This document shows positions 1 through 8,375 of a stretch of DNA of 45,915 bases, in pieces (the stretch's first letter is position 1; each line of letters begins with the position of its first letter). The translations under genes and the position numbers were made by a program. This DNA comes from Anaerolineaceae bacterium (GTDB lineage Bacteria > Chloroflexota > Anaerolineae > Anaerolineales > Anaerolineaceae). Under the pieces are notes generated by a model. It saw only the letters and a list, made by a program, of their open reading frames with translations, made no database searches and was not told the DNA's origin. Location: assembly GCA_020845515.1 (NCBI GenBank), contig JADLFQ010000007.1, positions 1-45,915 on the forward strand, written 5' to 3'.

Positions 1-3000
1 AAAGCGCCAACCACTGTGTTGCGAGACGTGGGACACAAGCAAGCCGACACCCTGGAAAAGCTCGGCCTGCGCAGCGTGGCAGATCTCGCCGCTTTCCCCG
101 CGATTGACGAGGCCGAAGAGATTATAACCCGCGCCCCGAACGAGGATGACGATCCATCTGCACCGTCCTGTGTGCTTCCAACTTGCAAGAAGTTCGGTAA
201 GAACACAAAGAGCTACACGAGTTTCTTCAAAGAGAAGGAGATTCGCGATCTAAGCGTGTTGTGCACTGGAAATTCGCGGATTGCGAACCTGTTCAAGTTT
301 GGAGCGGTGGAGAACAAGGTTATCTACTTGGGGTATTCGGTATCCTACCTTCAAGAGTGGATTTACCTCGGCGTGCATCTAGGCGAACCTCAGGGTTCGG
401 TAAATCTTTCGATGGGTCAGGACACGCAGGTGTCCATGCTCGATTGGCGCCGGGCTATGCGAGCCTTGAGAGCCGAGGACACGCGCGTCTCCGAGCGTCT
501 CGCCAGCGTCCTCTTCCATCAACGTGCTGTTGATGAGGTCGCGCGTGCAACCGCAGAGGAGCACCAGCACGGCGCCACAAGCGCGTTCGGCGCCAACGCC
601 GCAACCGCTGGCAGCTTCGCGGCCGCCGGTGCAATCGTCGGCGGTGTTGGAGGCGGTATTTCCGGTGGACTCGTTGGCCTTCCGATTGATCTATCAACTG
701 GCGGCGCCACGCTGGGCCTCGGCACCCTCAGCGGTGCTGTCATTGGAACTGCGGTGGGCAGCGCCGCCGGTGCTGCGGCGGGAAGCATCATCGCGTCCGG
801 CGCCACCATGCTCGGCTTCGTTGACACCGATGTGGAGGGCGACCGCGAGATCTTTGCGACCTCCGGCCAGAATATTCAGCAGCGCACCATGCAGAATTCT
901 TCCTCGATACGCTCATTCTGGTCGAATATCGTAAGCCAGAGCGTGGAGGAAGAGCAGCAAACAATCCGCACTGACCGGTTGACAAATCATAACCGAATCC
1001 ATGCCCTTAACGCGATCCTCTTCGAGGTTCTCAACGGCTATCATGTTAACATCTCGGCGCAGAACTTCGCACCTATCCTCTTTCTCCCATTCAAGCCGTT
1101 CACCTTCAGCCCGAATCTCCTCCGCGACTTCTGGTGGCTCATCCGCACGCAGCTCGTTGATAAGAAGCTCGTCAAAATGCTCGACGGGAAGTACCTCCGC
1201 CTGACGGCGGCTCAAAGTCCGATTGATCAACTTGAGGCACTGCCGGAGATTGACGACATCAAGACTTCGAAGGTGACTGTCAAAGTTAACCTCGACAGTT
1301 CGGCCATAGTGGAGTTACTCATTAACGCCGGCATCACCGTTGCCGCAGGCGTCATTGTGGCCACATTGCGGGAGATGTTTGAGGCGGGAAAGCGTGACAA
1401 GGTGAAGGCCAAACTCGTAACGACGAACGGGACGATTAACCTCGACCGCGACAGCTACGATAAAGAGAACTTCATCTGGGAGTTTTCGACGACAAGTGCC
1501 GTCAAAGTGGCATCCATAACCGCCATTCGTGTCATCAACGATAATGGCAAGTTCGATCTTTTCGGTTTTGATTTGACCTCGTTAAAGTTTGACAACGTCA
1601 AGGCGGAAATCACGATCAAGAACAAGAGCAGCTTCGTTGGAGCCGTGCCCACACTAGGCCAACTTGAGCGCATGCAAACGGTGAGGAGCGAGGAGTTTAG
1701 CGTCGGCGCGAAGGACAGCACCGATCTTCCGTGGACGATTGGTGATCAACTGCGGACGAAGTTCGAAGGTGTGGAGACGCTTCGCGCCGGGCTCGAAGAG
1801 CAGAAGCTCGAGATCGAAAACGCCGAGCAGGCCGAGGCGGTGCTCATTGACTTCTTGAACGCAAATAAGTTCACCTTTACACGGCTCATCCTTCAAGGGA
1901 TTGAGCCGGAGCAGGTCATAACCGCGCTCGAGGACGTGCACCTCGGCGACATCAACCTGAGCGACATCGCTGGCACCACGCCGCTGGGCTTCTGCGCAAA
2001 CCACGTGGTTCTGCCGATGAAGGCCTGCAAGATAGGTAATGCAAATTACGACAAGATCGGCGTTGACACCTCAAAGCTCGAATTGATCCTCGGGGAATTC
2101 GAAGATTTGGATCGAAAGAAGCCCAATGATGTGGCCGCCTATCTCCTCGCGCTGAACAACTACCTGAAGCAATTCCTGCAGACTGCGGCCAGCTCGGGCA
2201 ACGGCTCCGTACGGGAGATGAAACTTCTCGATCTGGTCAGTAACCTCCTCCAATTGGTCAAACAGGCGCTGCAGGTGCTCGCCCCTGCCACCGGGAGTGC
2301 CTCCGGACGCAACATCAAACCGACGGATAGCATAAAGGCAATCATCCAATTTGACTCCCGCGGCTCCCAAGTGATACAAAAGATTCTCGCGCTTCTCAAG
2401 TCGCCAGTCACGAGCAATCCGCGCGACGCCGCTCTCCTCTGCGGGTACTACGACTCGGTCAAGACCTCGCTCGCCAAGCGCATCGGCGAGTTTCTCAGTT
2501 CGGACGAGATCAGCCTGCCATCACCCGCTGTCTTCATGGAGCCAATCCTCAGCAATGCGAAAGGCGCCGAGCTCTACGATATGCGGCGCAACTCGCACTA
2601 CACGCTGCTCGAGTCGCCGTCAATCACCGCGGCGGATCCAAATGCGCTCCGCGGCCAGGATGTCAATCTCACGCCGACGGTACCGGGTTCAACGCTCTCC
2701 GTTCTGCCGCCGCCGGAACTGCGGCTCCCCGACTTGCTCACCGCCGCCCTTGGCGAGGCAGGCAAGCTCAACCTGGGCACACTCATCCAGAGCAACGCAT
2801 CCTCGCTTGCGGGCATGCTGACGAACCTCTCGACAATGGCCACCGAACTGGCAAAAGCTTCTGCAACGCTCACCGGCGACGCGCAGAAACAGGCGCTTGC
2901 TTCCGCGGTGGATGTAGCCAAGCAGATTGGGGACATCGTGGGCAAGTCATTGCAGAACTCCTCCGGCGAAACACCGCCACCCCCGCCCACTCCGTCGCCC

Positions 3001-3729
3001 CGGACACAACAGGAAAAGGCGGAGATCGCGCGCGAGGCAAAGCGGATTGACAAGGGGAATGGCACACCGCAGCAGAAGGAGGAGCAAAAGAGGACAATCG
3101 GCGCAGCCACCACGCCAAATAACAGGCGCAGTCGCAGCCTAAATGTGCGCATGACATTCATGTCAACCTACGGGGTGCCGATAGTCTTTGGTGTACTGAC
3201 CGGTTTTCCAAAGACATTTCAGATCTTCAACGAGAGAGATGTTCGCGCGGTTTTCGATGATACCCCCGGCTCGGTTGAAGCCGGGATGCAACAAATGAAC
3301 AAGGTAATTGACCCGACATATACTTTTGCTTTGCCCAAATGGAGTGAATCAAATGCAGCATTGTCAGTCCAGATTGATTACGGCGGAGGCAGCTTTAAGC
3401 AAACTGTAGACCCGGTGGACATCCCCGCATCCGCCGGTACGATGATCGTGACGGCTCAAATTGCCGCGCGAGACCAAACAGTAACGCGGCAGCGCTCCGT
3501 CTCTCGGGCACAAACGCTGACCGAGCTGGTGCAGCAGAAGTTCGGTGTATCAGCCTCGGTTGCCAAGAAAATTGCCGATCTTGCCGATTTCGGATTTGGG
3601 CTGACTGGTGAATGGACCGAGGCAACAACCGACACGGGCACCACCACGGGTTCAACTACAACCACAGTTACAGAAACCCTCAAGATTCCTACGGGGGCTC
3701 TGAATATCACTGTGCAGTTTAGAGAGTAG
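1..3729 (+). CDS. Very large protein of unknown function, 5' end cut by the window
   Basis: The frame is open through base 1, so the gene probably starts upstream; the first in-window start is GTG at 16 (residue 1 below), giving 1237 residues. Residues 1-35 (VGHKQADTLEKLGL) resemble a helix-hairpin-helix repeat, which also argues that the N-terminus is missing. Residues about 191-268 are a Gly/Ala-rich hydrophobic stretch of the glycine-zipper kind that could insert in a membrane. Around 323-345 is a segment with the pattern NHNRIHALNAILFEVL. About 985-1030 is a Pro-rich then charged linker, followed by a C-terminal region of about 200 residues ending in a Thr-rich patch near 1205-1222 and a beta-like tail. 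I recognise no enzyme motif. Its wording and codon use look different from the genes downstream, so transfer is possible. A surface or toxin-like role is only a guess. Confidence 0.8.
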   Translation, partial: KAPTTVLRDVGHKQADTLEKLGLRSVADLAAFPAIDEAEEIITRAPNEDDDPSAPSCVLPTCKKFGKNTKSYTSFFKEKEIRDLSVLCTGNSRIANLFKFGAVENKVIYLGYSVSYLQEWIYLGVHLGEPQGSVNLSMGQDTQVSMLDWRRAMRALRAEDTRVSERLASVLFHQRAVDEVARATAEEHQHGATSAFGANAATAGSFAAAGAIVGGVGGGISGGLVGLPIDLSTGGATLGLGTLSGAVIGTAVGSAAGAAAGSIIASGATMLGFVDTDVEGDREIFATSGQNIQQRTMQNSSSIRSFWSNIVSQSVEEEQQTIRTDRLTNHNRIHALNAILFEVLNGYHVNISAQNFAPILFLPFKPFTFSPNLLRDFWWLIRTQLVDKKLVKMLDGKYLRLTAAQSPIDQLEALPEIDDIKTSKVTVKVNLDSSAIVELLINAGITVAAGVIVATLREMFEAGKRDKVKAKLVTTNGTINLDRDSYDKENFIWEFSTTSAVKVASITAIRVINDNGKFDLFGFDLTSLKFDNVKAEITIKNKSSFVGAVPTLGQLERMQTVRSEEFSVGAKDSTDLPWTIGDQLRTKFEGVETLRAGLEEQKLEIENAEQAEAVLIDFLNANKFTFTRLILQGIEPEQVITALEDVHLGDINLSDIAGTTPLGFCANHVVLPMKACKIGNANYDKIGVDTSKLELILGEFEDLDRKKPNDVAAYLLALNNYLKQFLQTAASSGNGSVREMKLLDLVSNLLQLVKQALQVLAPATGSASGRNIKPTDSIKAIIQFDSRGSQVIQKILALLKSPVTSNPRDAALLCGYYDSVKTSLAKRIGEFLSSDEISLPSPAVFMEPILSNAKGAELYDMRRNSHYTLLESPSITAADPNALRGQDVNLTPTVPGSTLSVLPPPELRLPDLLTAALGEAGKLNLGTLIQSNASSLAGMLTNLSTMATELAKASATLTGDAQKQALASAVDVAKQIGDIVGKSLQNSSGETPPPPPTPSPRTQQEKAEIAREAKRIDKGNGTPQQKEEQKRTIGAATTPNNRRSRSLNVRMTFMSTYGVPIVFGVLTGFPKTFQIFNERDVRAVFDDTPGSVEAGMQQMNKVIDPTYTFALPKWSESNAALSVQIDYGGGSFKQTVDPVDIPASAGTMIVTAQIAARDQTVTRQRSVSRAQTLTELVQQKFGVSASVAKKIADLADFGFGLTGEWTEATTDTGTTTGSTTTTVTETLKIPTGALNITVQFRE

Positions 3730-4330
3730 CCGGGCATTTGATCTGTCAGACCAGAGCATGGTCAACTTTCTTCAAGGCCAGATTGAGATCTTCAAGAGGG
3801 CTGTTTGTTGAAGATTGCCCTTGCCGCGTGCAAGGCGGCATCACTTAACAAATGCGCCATTTCGCGAAGCAATGAGCATCTGGTTTGCTTAACAACCGGT
3901 TGCAGCGGGCAGCGCCGGGTTCCCCCTCTTCGTTGAACTTCATCAGCCCGGAGATATCCCGATTTTTCCTCCTTCGATAGCCTGAATATTACTTCAGCCC
4001 TGCCTGTTTCGGTCGGTTAAACCCGGAAACCCACCTGGACTGCCGCCGCCGATTATCAACCCGGTGATCAGCTCCTGCCTGATACCAACTCTCCGCAGCA
4101 TCTCCGGCGCCGCCTCCAATCCGCTGCGGGCAGCCTCCTCTGTCGCCTCAACAGAAAGGTTATAATCATTTTGGTGGGTCATTTTGTTCTCCTTTTTTGG
4201 TTTAGATACCTTAAGGATGCTTCTGCCTCACCACTTTTGTTAAAGTTCAGCATTTTACAGAAAGACGTTAGTTACACCGACAACTCCCGTCATGTTTTTC
4301 TCTTTTCATCGTTATATAGAGTGAGAAACC
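3730..4330. other. Gene-poor gap between the large protein and the sigma factor
   Basis: No convincing intact gene was found here. A short stem (TGCCGC/GCGGCA, 3822-3840) lies downstream of the large protein but has no T-tract. The minus strand holds a possible broken small gene, listed separately. The last 150 bases before the sigma factor are AT-richer and should hold its promoter; a TATA-like run lies about 15 bases before the ATG, but I cannot define a -35 box. Confidence 0.5.
3792..4182 (-). pseudogene. Possible frameshifted small gene or gene remnant
   Basis: An ATG at 4182 is preceded on the minus strand by a strong ribosome binding site (AAGGAG, 6-7 nt spacing) and opens a 62-codon frame beginning MTHQNDYNLS that stops at 3994. 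Just before that stop, a second minus frame is open from about 4017 down to a TGA at 3792-3794 and reads like protein (ending HAARAIFNKQPS). A single frameshift would join them into about 130 residues. The N-terminus vaguely recalls the start of IS256-type transposases (acidic and Leu-rich, then PEMLRRV), but the rest does not fit, so I do not call an insertion sequence. The alternative is a real 62-residue protein. Confidence 0.25.
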
Positions 4331-4870
4331 ATGCGCATGGAAACAATACTGTCAACCGAAGCACAACGAATAGATAAACAAGCTCTGGTCAGGATTTATG
4401 AAGAATACAGCCCAGGCCTTTACCGGTATGCATACCGGCTGTTAGGCGACCAGGATCTGGCAGAGGAGTGTGTCTCAGAAACGTTTTCCAGGTTTTTACA
4501 GGTCATCCGGCGTGGATCAAGCCCCGAGGGCAATCTGCGGGCTTACCTGTACCGGATGGTGCACAACTGGGTGGTGGATCATTATCGCAAACAAGCTCCT
4601 CAGGTATCCCTGGAAACCGGCACATATCCCGACCCGGACAGCAGCCTTGAAAAAGGTGTTGATTCACGGCAAGAGATGGATCAGTTCAGAATGGCGCTCC
4701 TCAACTTGCCCGAAGAACAACGAATGGTGATCGAACTGCGCTTCATGGAAGATTGGTCACATGCTCAGGTTGCCAATTTCCTGGGCAAGACAGTAGATGC
4801 TACCCGCGCACTTCAACATCGAGCTCTCGTAGCGCTGCGCCAGACCATGCCAGGCCTGGAGGAGATATAA
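4331..4870 (+). CDS. ECF-type RNA polymerase sigma factor
   Basis: A 179-residue protein of typical ECF length. Residues about 20-90 form sigma region 2 (YEEYSPGLYRYAYRLLGD, then a YRMVHNWVVDHYRK helix that would contact the -10 element). Residues about 115-172 form region 4 with a helix-turn-helix (LPEEQRMVIELRF, then GKTVDATRALQHRAL). There is no region 3, as usual for the group. The ATG is preceded by a GAGTGAG purine run. It should redirect RNA polymerase to a small regulon. The next gene begins 2 nt after its stop and encodes a membrane protein with a cytosolic N-terminal part, the usual arrangement for a sigma factor and its membrane regulator or target. Confidence 0.93.
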   Translation: MRMETILSTEAQRIDKQALVRIYEEYSPGLYRYAYRLLGDQDLAEECVSETFSRFLQVIRRGSSPEGNLRAYLYRMVHNWVVDHYRKQAPQVSLETGTYPDPDSSLEKGVDSRQEMDQFRMALLNLPEEQRMVIELRFMEDWSHAQVANFLGKTVDATRALQHRALVALRQTMPGLEEI

Positions 4871-4872
4871 CG

Positions 4873-6189
4873 ATGACAATGAACAATCCAAATCAACAAA
4901 CCATAGATCCGGAACTGCAACACAAGTTACAGCAAATGCGTACGGGTCCCCCCCGCAATCCGGATGCGGCAGCCAGAGGTAAGGCACAATTCATCGCTGA
5001 GGTTGACAAAATTGTTAAAGAGCAAGGTTTCTCGTCCAACACCCAACCAACTGGTGGATCATCGTTTTATCAGCGATGGAAGGAGAAATGGAACATGGCT
5101 ACTCCCAGAACTCGAATAGTTTTTACTTTTGTGACGGCATTCGTGCTGGTTGCGGTCTTTTTATTCAGCGGGGCTGGAATGACCGTTTATGCGTCTCAAT
5201 CGGCTCTCCCCGGAGATGCGCTGTATGGCGTCAAGACTGGTGTAGAACAAACCCGTGTGAATCTGGCGCGGGATGCTGCCGAGAAAGTCCGTTTGAACCT
5301 GGCTTTCGCCGAGCGGCGTTTGGATGAAATTGCCCGTTTGATCGAGAATAAGCGTTTTGCCGATATTGCCCAGGCGGTCCAGGAATATGAACACTATGTC
5401 CAGAACGCGACAGCCGCCTTGACGACAGTGGCGGCTGGAGATCCGGCCAGTGTGCAAGAACTGGCTTCTCAGGTTGCCCAACTGCTCAACCGTTACGCAC
5501 AAACCCTGAGCAGCATGGCAGGCGCCCTGCCCGACACAGCACGACTTGAAGTCGAACGGGCTATTCAGATGTCCAATACCGCCGGGAATATGCGCGGCAA
5601 GTTCGAATTTGTGGGCACGGTCGAGACCATCAATGCTGCATCCTGGATCATAGGCGGGCGCACCCTGACGATTACCAGCCATTCTGAGATTAATAGAGGG
5701 ATCAAGGTTGGGGATCTTGTCGAAGTTGAGTACATCCTTGATGCCAACGGCAATCCGATCCTGATCGAGGTGGAGCTTGCTTATGACCACGATGATATTA
5801 ACGACAAAGACAATGATGATGTTCATGACAAAGACGATGATGATGACAGCGATGATGATATTCATGACAATGACGGCACAAAGCTTGAGTTCACGGCAAT
5901 CGTCGAGCAACTTGGAACCAATCTTTGGGTGATCGGCGGGCGCACCCTGACGATTACCAACCGTTCTGAGATTAATAGAGGGATCAAAGTTGGAGATCTC
6001 GTCGAAGTTGATTACATCCTTGATGCCAACGGCAACCCGATCCTGGTCGAGGTGGAACTTGCTCATGATAACGATGATATCCACGACAAAGACACCGATG
6101 ATGGCATCCACGACAAAAGCGGTGCACATGACAACGATGACGATGATGATGACCACGACGACGATGCGAACGACGACGATGACGATTAA
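4873..6189 (+). CDS. DUF5667/DUF5666-type membrane protein with Asp-rich tracts
   Basis: The start chosen is the ATG 2 nt after the sigma gene, preceded by GGAGGAGA; the frame is also open upstream but only inside the sigma gene. The 438-residue protein has a polar cytosolic N-terminus (1-75), one membrane segment (about 77-100) and a DUF5667-like helical region (about 105-230; SALPGDALYGVKTGVEQ is typical of the family). Two near-identical beta modules of the DUF5666 kind follow (about 242-300 and 336-394), each with GGRTLTIT and VGDLVEVEYILDANGNP. Each module is followed by an Asp/His/Lys-rich tract, and the last one ends the protein. The acidic tracts look suited to binding Ca2+ or other cations outside the membrane (inference). 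It is probably the regulator or main target of the ECF sigma factor. Confidence 0.85.
   Translation: MTMNNPNQQTIDPELQHKLQQMRTGPPRNPDAAARGKAQFIAEVDKIVKEQGFSSNTQPTGGSSFYQRWKEKWNMATPRTRIVFTFVTAFVLVAVFLFSGAGMTVYASQSALPGDALYGVKTGVEQTRVNLARDAAEKVRLNLAFAERRLDEIARLIENKRFADIAQAVQEYEHYVQNATAALTTVAAGDPASVQELASQVAQLLNRYAQTLSSMAGALPDTARLEVERAIQMSNTAGNMRGKFEFVGTVETINAASWIIGGRTLTITSHSEINRGIKVGDLVEVEYILDANGNPILIEVELAYDHDDINDKDNDDVHDKDDDDDSDDDIHDNDGTKLEFTAIVEQLGTNLWVIGGRTLTITNRSEINRGIKVGDLVEVDYILDANGNPILVEVELAHDNDDIHDKDTDDGIHDKSGAHDNDDDDDDHDDDANDDDDD
5605..6100 (+). repeat. Internal tandem duplication, 282-bp (94-codon) period
   Basis: The segment around 5653-5783 recurs at 5935-6065 with about ten base differences over some 130 nt, nearly all of them transitions or at third positions. 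Similarity fades into the flanking acidic tracts on both sides. The unit is one DUF5666-like module plus its Asp-rich tail, so the C-terminal half of the protein grew by duplication, and fairly recently. Confidence 0.9.
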
Positions 6190-6243
6190 TTTTCTGTGAA
6201 CTTGGCCGTTTAACCTGAAGAGCAAACCGGATGGTTGCAGACA
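6178..6243 (+). repeat. 66-bp direct repeat, copy 1
   Basis: It begins in the last codons of the Asp-rich protein gene (GATGACGATTAA) and runs into the spacer. It matches 7860-7925 without gaps: the last 23 bases are identical (containing CCGGATGGTTGCAGACA) and there are nine mismatches in total. The two copies bracket the VTC and DUF4956 genes. Confidence 0.9.
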
Positions 6244-6368
6244 ACACCAGAGCTGTTTGCAGCCATTCTCGAAAAAGCAAGTAACCTTTGGTTCAGGGAA
6301 GCAGCATGATGGATATGTGTTCAGGCCGGTCGAATTTACCGGCAGCACATCAACAAGAGGATATCAGA

Positions 6369-7217
6369 ATGAACCAGTTGCCAATATGCACCCAAACCAG
6401 ACCAGAGCAGCCTTTCAGACAGGGGTTGTTCGTTAATGACGCTCCAGTTCAATCGCTGAATGGTGCACTTGCCCGATTCGCTCCGATTGGACTGCGCGAT
6501 ATAGAGTCGGTGGCTCTGCTCAACCGCATTGACACCAAGTTCGTGCTTTCGACCAGCCAACTGCTGGCCGCCTTGGAGCGCCTCAAAAACTATCGTATTC
6601 TGGCGATTGGCAATCGCCGTATCCATCATTACCGCACTTTGTACTACGATACTTCCAGGTTCGACTTTTATCATGACCAGGTCACCGGGCGCGCTGATAT
6701 TTTCAAAGTGCGCTCGCGCGACTACACGGACACCCGGTCGTCATTTCTGGAGGTGAAATACAAAAACCATAAAGAGCGCACCGACAAAAGCCGCCTGGCG
6801 ATCCCTTACAATTGGCAGGGTCTGGACGCAGAAGCAGATAAGTTCTTGAAGGGTTTGATCTCGGTTGACAGCCGTAAACTCGAGCCAAAGCTGTGGAACA
6901 TCTTCAGCCGCATCACGCTGGTCAGCAAGACCAACGCCGAGCGGTTGACCATTGATGTTGACTTGAGCTTTGCCAACGACCAGGGCAGCTTGAGCCTGTC
7001 AAATATCGCCATCGCCGAAGTCAAGCAAAACCAGTTTTCTTTTGCTTCGTCGTTTCTTGCTGAGATGCGCTATCAGGGCATCCGCAAGACCGGTTTCAGC
7101 AAGTATTGCTACGGCGTGGCGCAGTTGACGCCAGGCGTTAAAAAGAACACCCAAAAAGAACGCATCCTGATGGTCGAAAAGATCCGCAACAGAGGAAACC
7201 ATGACTGCTACGCTTGA
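6369..7217 (+). CDS. VTC-domain protein (polyphosphate polymerase-like)
   Basis: A 282-residue protein matching the bacterial VTC family, the catalytic tunnel domain that makes polyphosphate from ATP in yeast Vtc4. Supporting motifs are LLNRIDTKFVLS near the start, then HHYRTLYYDT, FKVRSRDYTDT, FLEVKYKN (the acidic/basic strands of the tunnel) and TIDVDLSF, with IAEVKQNQ near the C-terminus. The ATG at 6369 is chosen because AGAGG lies just upstream and because family members start close to this point; in-frame starts at 6288 (TTG) and 6306 (ATG) are possible. It overlaps the next gene by 17 nt, so the two are co-translated. Bacterial VTC proteins are often paired with DUF4956 proteins, as here; the activity of this one is inferred. 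Confidence 0.85.
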   Translation: MNQLPICTQTRPEQPFRQGLFVNDAPVQSLNGALARFAPIGLRDIESVALLNRIDTKFVLSTSQLLAALERLKNYRILAIGNRRIHHYRTLYYDTSRFDFYHDQVTGRADIFKVRSRDYTDTRSSFLEVKYKNHKERTDKSRLAIPYNWQGLDAEADKFLKGLISVDSRKLEPKLWNIFSRITLVSKTNAERLTIDVDLSFANDQGSLSLSNIAIAEVKQNQFSFASSFLAEMRYQGIRKTGFSKYCYGVAQLTPGVKKNTQKERILMVEKIRNRGNHDCYA

Positions 7218-7845
7218 ATTTATACTCGGGTTTGCCTTAAACTTTTTGGTAGCCTGGCTGATTGTGCGCTATATCTATTACCCCACCACGTACAACAAGT
7301 CGTACGTTTTCACTTTCCTGACCTTCAACACGGTCATCTTCTTCGTGTTGTGGTTCTTAAGCGGTCTGGAAATTGGCGTAGGCGTTGGGTTTGGCCTGTT
7401 TGCCATCCTGACGATCCTTCGCTACCGTACCGACTCAATTCCAATACGGGAGATGACCTATCTGTTCGTCATCGCCGCCCTGCCGGTGATCAACTCGGCC
7501 GGCGTGGGCGCCAGTGCATGGCCTGAACTGCTGTTTGCCAACGCCGCCGCCCTGGTGGTTATCTTCTTCATTGAGAAAGAATGGGGCTTCCGCTACGAGA
7601 CTTCGAAAGTCATCACTTATGAGAAGATCAATCTGATCAAACCGCAGAATTACGCTCTGCTGCTGGCCGACCTGAAAGAACGCACCGGGCTGGAGATCAA
7701 GCGCGCCGCAATTGGTGAAATCAATTTTTTGCGCGATACGGCCGACATCAAAATATACTTCGATGAAGCCAGGCAGGGAAGCTCAAACCACATGGAAAAG
7801 CCCGCCATCATCTACTCCAGCTCGGCTGCAATGGATGATGATTAA
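7201..7845 (+). CDS. DUF4956 family membrane protein
   Basis: A 214-residue protein with about four membrane helices in the first 125 residues (a FILGFALNFLVAWLIV helix first) and a soluble C-terminal domain. The conserved loop after the second helix, LTILRYRTDSIPIREMTYLF, is the signature of DUF4956. The start overlaps the VTC gene and has AGAGGAAACC upstream. The pairing suggests it anchors the VTC enzyme or moves its product across the membrane (inference from context). The last residues are Asp-rich (AMDDD), and a second copy of the same ending lies 26 bp further on, inside the direct repeat. Confidence 0.88.
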   Translation: MTATLEFILGFALNFLVAWLIVRYIYYPTTYNKSYVFTFLTFNTVIFFVLWFLSGLEIGVGVGFGLFAILTILRYRTDSIPIREMTYLFVIAALPVINSAGVGASAWPELLFANAAALVVIFFIEKEWGFRYETSKVITYEKINLIKPQNYALLLADLKERTGLEIKRAAIGEINFLRDTADIKIYFDEARQGSSNHMEKPAIIYSSSAAMDDD

Positions 7846-7859
7846 TGAGCGCCTTTATG

Positions 7860-7925
7860 GATGACGATTAATTCTCTGCATGTTTGACCGTTTAGCCTGA
7901 TGAGCAAACCGGATGGTTGCAGACA
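7860..7925 (+). repeat. 66-bp direct repeat, copy 2
   Basis: Second copy of the repeat at 6178-6243, lying 14 nt after the DUF4956 stop. It again begins with GATGACGATTAA, that is, a second copy of an Asp-rich gene end that now has no gene attached. Directly before it, 7831-7846 and 7857-7872 form a 26-bp-period repeat of ATGGATGAYGATTAAT. Confidence 0.9.
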
Positions 7926-8038
7926 GGTCAGATGTCTCACCCGGCTTCCCTTCGCTGCTTCCCGGCGTCCAGGCTGGCGGTGCTGGCACACAGTTTGGGT
8001 AAAAGGGTGGCGAAAAGCGGTGCAAACTTGACTTAAAG

Positions 8039-8077
8039 AAAACGCTCTGCCTGTCTTCCCAACAGGCGGAGCGTTTT
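8039..8077. terminator. Bidirectional terminator-like hairpin between convergent genes
   Basis: A 16-bp stem (8039-8054 with 8062-8077, one G-T mismatch, 7-nt loop) with AAAA at the left foot and TTTT at the right foot. It lies between the + strand DUF4956 gene and the - strand SWIM gene, so it can end transcripts from both sides. Confidence 0.85.
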
Positions 8078-8098
8078 AGCATGCTTTTGAATAGTTAA

Positions 8099-8341
8099 TC
8101 AGACTTCTTCGGGAATTTCGATCATGCCTTCCAGGATAAACTCCAGGGCCATGGTATGGCTGCACCGTCCCCGGCTGTGATAAAAATCGCAGTCGCAGGT
8201 CCAAATGCCATTGTTGTATTGCACACTGTGTGGGTTGTTGTTGCCATCCACCGTAACGGTAAACGCATGAAACTTGAACCGTTCCCGCTCTTGCGAATAA
8301 CGCCTGGCTTTCTCCAGCTTACTGATCATCCCATAGTCCAT
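8099..8341 (-). CDS. Small SWIM zinc-finger protein
   Basis: 80 residues. The start at 8341 is set by AAAGGAG about 10 nt upstream; a longer frame to 8395 would run through the terminator of the next gene. The C-terminal half carries CDCDFYHSRGRCSH, the CxC...CxH metal-binding core of the SWIM domain, after a short beta-rich lead-in. SWIM fingers bind DNA or protein partners and usually sit inside larger proteins (helicases, transposases); stand-alone versions of this size are seen in several bacterial groups. It is not clearly in an operon with adenosine deaminase because a strong terminator separates them. Confidence 0.75.
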   Translation of the reverse strand: MDYGMISKLEKARRYSQERERFKFHAFTVTVDGNNNPHSVQYNNGIWTCDCDFYHSRGRCSHTMALEFILEGMIEIPEEV

Positions 8342-8375
8342 TTGGATTGCGCTCCTTTCAGACTCAAAGTGATTT

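Noticed and set aside
2598-3161. 187-codon minus-strand open frame inside the large protein gene
   Set aside because: Shadow frame of a GC-rich gene with no start signal or protein-like pattern.
3994-4182. IS256-family transposase fragment
   Set aside because: Only the first 30 or so residues loosely resemble the family; no inverted repeats or catalytic region were found, so it is listed only as a possible remnant.
5161-6348. 395-codon minus-strand open frame opposite the Asp-rich protein gene
   Set aside because: It is open because GAT/GAC-rich codons read as Ile/Val codons on the other strand; it has a low-complexity product and no ribosome binding site, and the plus-strand gene is well supported.
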